Positions 17,820 through 20,944 of a DNA stretch of 20,944 nucleotides are shown here, one piece after another; within the stretch, counting starts at the first letter, position 1; each line of letters begins with the position of its first letter. The notes under the pieces are model-generated. The model did no database searches. It was not told the DNA's origin and saw nothing but the letters and a program-made list of their open reading frames with translations. The stretch is from Blastocladiella britannica. Taxonomy: Eukaryota; Blastocladiomycota; Blastocladiomycetes; Blastocladiales; Blastocladiaceae. The translations under genes were made by a program, and so were the position numbers. Location of the stretch: assembly GCA_025349905.2 (NCBI GenBank), contig MU624840.1:1-20944 (forward strand), given 5' to 3'.

Positions 17820-19049
17820 GAAATCGTCGCCCTCAGGTCGGCGGTGTCCTCACACCTCGCGCGGCCGAGGACTGCTGTTTGTTTTTCCTGGCTGCGGGCG
17901 TGGATTGCGTCAACGCGAACTGCGACTACCCGCTCAACATCTGCTCACTCAGCTGCTGGCCATGTAACCGCGCCTGGACGGGTTCGTGTCCCACATCAAG
18001 CTGGTGGATCTCCGCCTCGATTCGCTTGTCCTGAACCTGGCAGAGATCGAGGAGGGCTGTGAATGGAGGACATGTCCTCGCAACCCCCGAGCCGGTCGGT
18101 CCGCGTCCTATTTTATCGCCAAGTTTTGGTCGATCATGCGACTGGACTGAGCTGCAGCACTTGGACACGTCGCGCTTCTTGACATCAAAAGGTCGTGGAG
18201 GCGTTCCCGCAGGCAGGCTGCGCTGCGCTGTGCGTTCTCGTGGCAGTCGGAACCGCTGGTATTAGACGAGGACCTTGTGGTCCGGTTCTCCGGCAGACGG
18301 TATAATAATCTTTTTTTAAATGCAACACGAATAACTGACCCACGTCAGCTCAAAGATGTACTCGTTCGGATCAACCAGATCATCTCCTTCGGGGCATCCC
18401 CTTCAACCAGGAGGAACGCTTACATCTCACCGCCATGCGCTGCTCCTCCGTCCGTGCATTTATTGCGGCCACCTATGGACGGAGTCCGCTCCGTGCTACC
18501 CTCCCTCTCCCCACAATAACCTGCCGAGCTGCAAGATCTGTAACAGCATCAAGGGATCCAAGAGCATTCGACAATTTGCTCTCCACGTGTGGTCGATTGC
18601 AGCGACGAATTGACGCCGACCTAGTACCGACCTCCCATCAAAGTCGGTTGGTGGGGATGGGCCTCGAGAGAGCCGGCTCGACCCAAAGACTGTGTCTGCC
18701 GAGGCTCTCGCTCAGGCAATATTGGCATCAAGGAGTCCGTGGATTGTCCAGCTGGGCATTGACCGCGTGGACTCGTGGTTGGACTACTTGCTGTTCAACT
18801 GCCGCGTGGTCCGTGTACAGTGCAACTACGCCAAGTCTGACATGCTACCCGTTCCCCTTCCTGCAGCACATCAACCGGATGGCTGCCCACTGGGATGAGT
18901 CGATGTGGGCGGGATTGTCGGCCGTCGTTGCGACCCTTGGGACTGGATGGCTGGAGCGACTGGAGCGGCTGGAGCAAGAGCAGAAGCTGGAGCAAAGGCG
19001 GCTGGCACAGAAGCGGGAGCTGGGAGCCCAAGGAGCAGTGATCCATCAA
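17820..19049 (+). pseudogene. Frameshifted relic of a two-part HNH-nuclease-like gene
   Basis: Coding-quality pieces follow one another in changing frames. In order these are EDCCLFFLAAGVDCVNANCD (about 17867), LDGFVSHIKLVDLRLDSLVL (17969), DWTELQHLDTSRFL (18142) and SWQSEPLVLDEDLVVRF (18237). An intron-like gap 18300-18349 (gtataa...cgtcag) leads to LKDVLVRINQIISF, then PCIYCGHLWTESAPCY with HNNLPSCKICNSIKGSKSIR, then LGIDRVDSWLDYLLFNCRVV with RVQCNYAKSD, and PFPFLQHINRMAAHWDESMW with a Glu/Arg/Leu-rich helix. The CxxC, the N-x4-CxxCN-x2-KG, and the IDR-D...NC...CNxAK segments resemble HNH-type zinc-binding nuclease folds. At least four frame changes and a TGA at 18611-18613 break it. A gggg at 18391-18394 looks one base short of the frame, so sequencing error is possible in places. 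Confidence 0.5.
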
Positions 19050-19067
19050 GTATATTTTTCTTCTTTC

Positions 19068-19135
19068 TTTTGGGAATTTTTCTGGGAACAATACAATAAT
19101 TATGCTGAGCCATAACCACTCTGGATCCGCGTCAG
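19068..19135 (+). repeat. Right copy of the short direct repeat
   Basis: Contains ttttgggaattttt and then ataattatgctgagccat, aacc, actctggatcc, gcgtcag. It matches the left copy at 17754-17801 in order and orientation. It lies just after the HNH-like relic and just before the gene that starts at 19175. Confidence 0.6.
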
Positions 19136-19174
19136 GTGCAGCAGCGGCAGCACCACCCCCAAAACGCAGATTCA

Positions 19175-20070
19175 ATGAGCACCATCCGGCCACGGCCCCC
19201 GCCGTCGTGCGATCTGACTTGGGACAGCGGCGGCTTCCCCGAGTGCACTCTCACAATGTGTATGAATGATCTCTCAAAAACAACAAAAAAATCAACTAAA
19301 TGGAAAAAATACAGGATCCCACCCGAACCACACCGATCCTCCGTTTTGAGGCTGGGCACGGCCCCACAGCACCGCCAAGTGCATGTCCCGTATCGTCCGC
19401 TGTTCACTACTACGCACCCGCCCAACGTGGCGCTGGACATGACCCACGAGCGCGACACCGAGTACTCGCACCTGGGCGTGACGCGGCGGGCCGGGGTTCC
19501 TGGCCAGGAACGCATTTTGGAACCGAGTTTGGTGAATGGTCCCCGGGTACTTGGTCAGAGGCGGACGGATCTGATGCCGCCGACTCCTCCTCCTATGTTT
19601 CAACGGGAGCAGCAGGCTCAGAAACAACAAGGGCAGCAGCGAGGAGGAGGTCCGCGCTCGTTTTTCGATCTACTTGATCACCGGCAGCATGACAGTCGAC
19701 CAAAAAGCAACGGCGCTCTTGGAAGTCACTTGCATCCAAGGTATGCCATTCCCGTATTTCCATTTGAGCCAACAACGAAAACGCTAATTAAAGATACAAA
19801 AGTGCATCTCCGTCTCTGTGGCTCAGCGGCGAGCTTCGGACACCGCTAGACAAGGAACTAGAGCTACGTCGTCCCACGGTGCACAAGCGCATGCCGATCG
19901 GGTCGCACAACGACAAGTCCAACAGCCACGACGTGATCCAGCCCCAACGAGGGTCCCCCGCTGAACTGTCCAACTCGGATCCCAGCCGGTACGCGACCAC
20001 ATTTGCGCGGGTCCATGGCGATCTGGGTGCGGGTCCGTTGGTGGCGAAAGCGGCTCAACTGGATCCTTAA
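19175..20070 (+). CDS. Unknown basic Pro/Gln-rich protein, 258 residues
   Basis: Exons 19175-19257, 19315-19740 and 19803-20070 join in frame (introns gtgtat...tacag and gtatgc...aaaag). The chosen frame has strongly GC-rich third positions in all three exons. An in-frame TGA lies upstream of the start, so ATG 19175 (MSTIRPRPPPSCDLTWDSGG) is the first available. The middle part reads RQVHVPYRPLFTTTHPPNVA, LDMTHERDTEYSHLGVTRRA and ERILEPSLVNGPRVLGQRR, then a Gln-rich linker. The end reads LDKELELRRPTVHKRMPIGS and TFARVHGDLGAGPLVAKAAQ. No family is recognised, and there is no signal peptide or membrane segment. A join to the upstream helix ending GAVIHQ by an 86-nt intron (19050-19135) is also in frame, which would make it the 3' end of the HNH-like gene. 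Confidence 0.6.
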
Positions 20071-20201
20071 GTCTTACGTGTGAGCAAATGAAGAAAGTGA
20101 ATAAATATTTATATATTTGCCTCTAGCTTGGATCATGGAGCGGGCAAGGAGTGGACAAAATAAAAGTGGGATTTGGGTACGAAAAAATGGAAAAGAGACA
20201 G
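20071..20201. terminator. Convergent 3' ends of the unknown gene (+) and PHD gene (-)
   Basis: 131 bp lie between two facing stop codons. It holds gaataaatattt at about 20099-20110, an AATAAA poly(A) signal for the plus-strand gene. No gene is seen. Confidence 0.5.
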
Positions 20202-20912
20202 CTATCCAACAAAGTCCGCGTCGCCGTCCAGGTCATCAGCTTCCATCTCGTCGTCCGAGAACCCGCTGGTGATTCGCCGTTTACGCTTTCGCGAGCGGAC
20301 ATGTGCTCCGCCAGCACCACCACCCAAAGTCGAGGAAGTAGTGGGTTTTGCGCGGTGCACTGCAAAAGTCGGCACGTCGATGGAAATGGCTCGAGTTTCC
20401 ATCGACGACGGCTTGCTAACAACGGTGCGCGATGAGGACGCGGCCGCCGGTCTGACATCAACATGGTTGTGAGACGAGCGGTCACCAGCGACTGGCGGGT
20501 CCGTCAGCTTGCGCTTCTTGCGGCCAGCAGAGCTCGACGAGGAAGTCGACACGGGCTTGGGCGGTCGCTGTTGCTGGAACAGCGGGTTCGGCACCGGAGG
20601 TTGGGACAGCACTATCCATTTGGAAAAAAAATGAGCATCACAAAAGAAACAAGAAGAAAAGGGGAGGGCACATACCGATCGTGTACGGATTGTGCGTGGT
20701 CGAGCTCTTGATTTGGCGGCGACGCAAGCAATCGAGCGAGCAGAACCAAAACGACTTGCCGGCCAATTTACCCTTGCCCGCGACCGTCAGCGCGGTCGCC
20801 GGAATGCAGTGCGGGTGGAAGCCCTTTTCGCACCCCGCGCAGGCGCGCACATGGGCCATCTTGCCGCTGCCATCGGGTGCCGGGACAGCCCTGGTTTGAC
20901 ATGGGAAGCAAA
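20202..20912 (-). CDS. PHD-finger nuclear protein, 3' part (upstream exons outside the window)
   Basis: Two exons, 20912-20676 and 20611-20202, are joined by a 64-nt intron (gtatgt...gatag). The first begins after an acceptor (catttag), with its intron running to the window edge and beyond. It encodes a C4HC3 PHD-type zinc finger: CFPCQTRAVPAPDGSGKMAH, VRACAGCEKGFHPHC, then FWFCSLDC. PHD fingers commonly read histone H3 tails. The rest is Ser/Pro-rich with two basic clusters that look like nuclear localisation signals (GRKKRKL, RSRKRKRR), and the end is acidic (SDDEMEADDLDGDADFVG). The N-terminal part is not in this window, so the complex it belongs to is unknown. Confidence 0.72.
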
Positions 20913-20944
20913 CTAAATGAAGGAGGTGAGTGAAAGAAAAGTGA

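Noticed and set aside
1..20944. tRNA, rRNA, CRISPR array, prokaryotic operons
   Set aside because: No cloverleaf B-box pattern, rRNA-like stretch or spaced repeats were seen; genes have spliceosomal introns, so bacterial features are not expected.

Overview
The window reads as nuclear DNA of a small-genome opisthokont, most likely an early-diverging fungus. Genes are packed tightly on both strands and nearly all carry short spliceosomal introns (51-86 nt, up to 159 nt). Real coding frames have strongly GC-rich third codon positions. The gene set (eIF4A, SFT2, ZCCHC9, a Pol epsilon histone-fold subunit, a CBM18-like chitin-binding domain, a GPI-type reeler surface protein) fits a fungus. No lineage marker such as rRNA is present, so the phylum is a guess. 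Gene models below were built by hand from frame, splice signals and codon bias; most consist of several exons joined together.

Layout. 1-1,136: two divergent F-box-like genes. 1,280-2,470 (-): a seven-transmembrane, GPCR-shaped protein whose exons lie in three open frames. 2,687-3,700 (-): a CBM18-like secreted protein followed upstream by degraded coding sequence. 4,046-5,542 (+): eIF4A, with a 5-nt first coding exon. 5,735-6,983 (+): ZCCHC9-type zinc-knuckle protein, tail to tail with 7,013-7,727 (-): SFT2 Golgi membrane protein in five exons. 7,827-11,076 (+): a 1,020-residue protein with a Shank-type N-terminal domain and ankyrin block followed by a long Pro/Gln/Gly-rich tail. 11,258-12,356 (-): METTL21-class lysine methyltransferase. 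12,565-13,913 (-): unknown His/Gln-rich protein. 14,339-14,961 (+): POLE3/Dpb4. 15,019-16,401 (+): F-box protein. 16,482-17,498 (-): reeler-domain GPI protein. 17,820-19,049 (+): frameshifted relic of an HNH-nuclease-like gene lying between two copies of a short repeat. 19,175-20,070 (+): unknown protein. 20,202-20,944 (-): 3' part of a PHD-finger protein.

The genes do not form a pathway; most are housekeeping loci arranged as divergent or convergent pairs. The most interesting points are the Shank-like scaffold, a recurrent GTNCGT 5' splice site (14 of 24 placed introns have C at +4 and G at +5, none is GTAAGT), the hidden seven-TM receptor, and the HNH relic with its flanking repeats.
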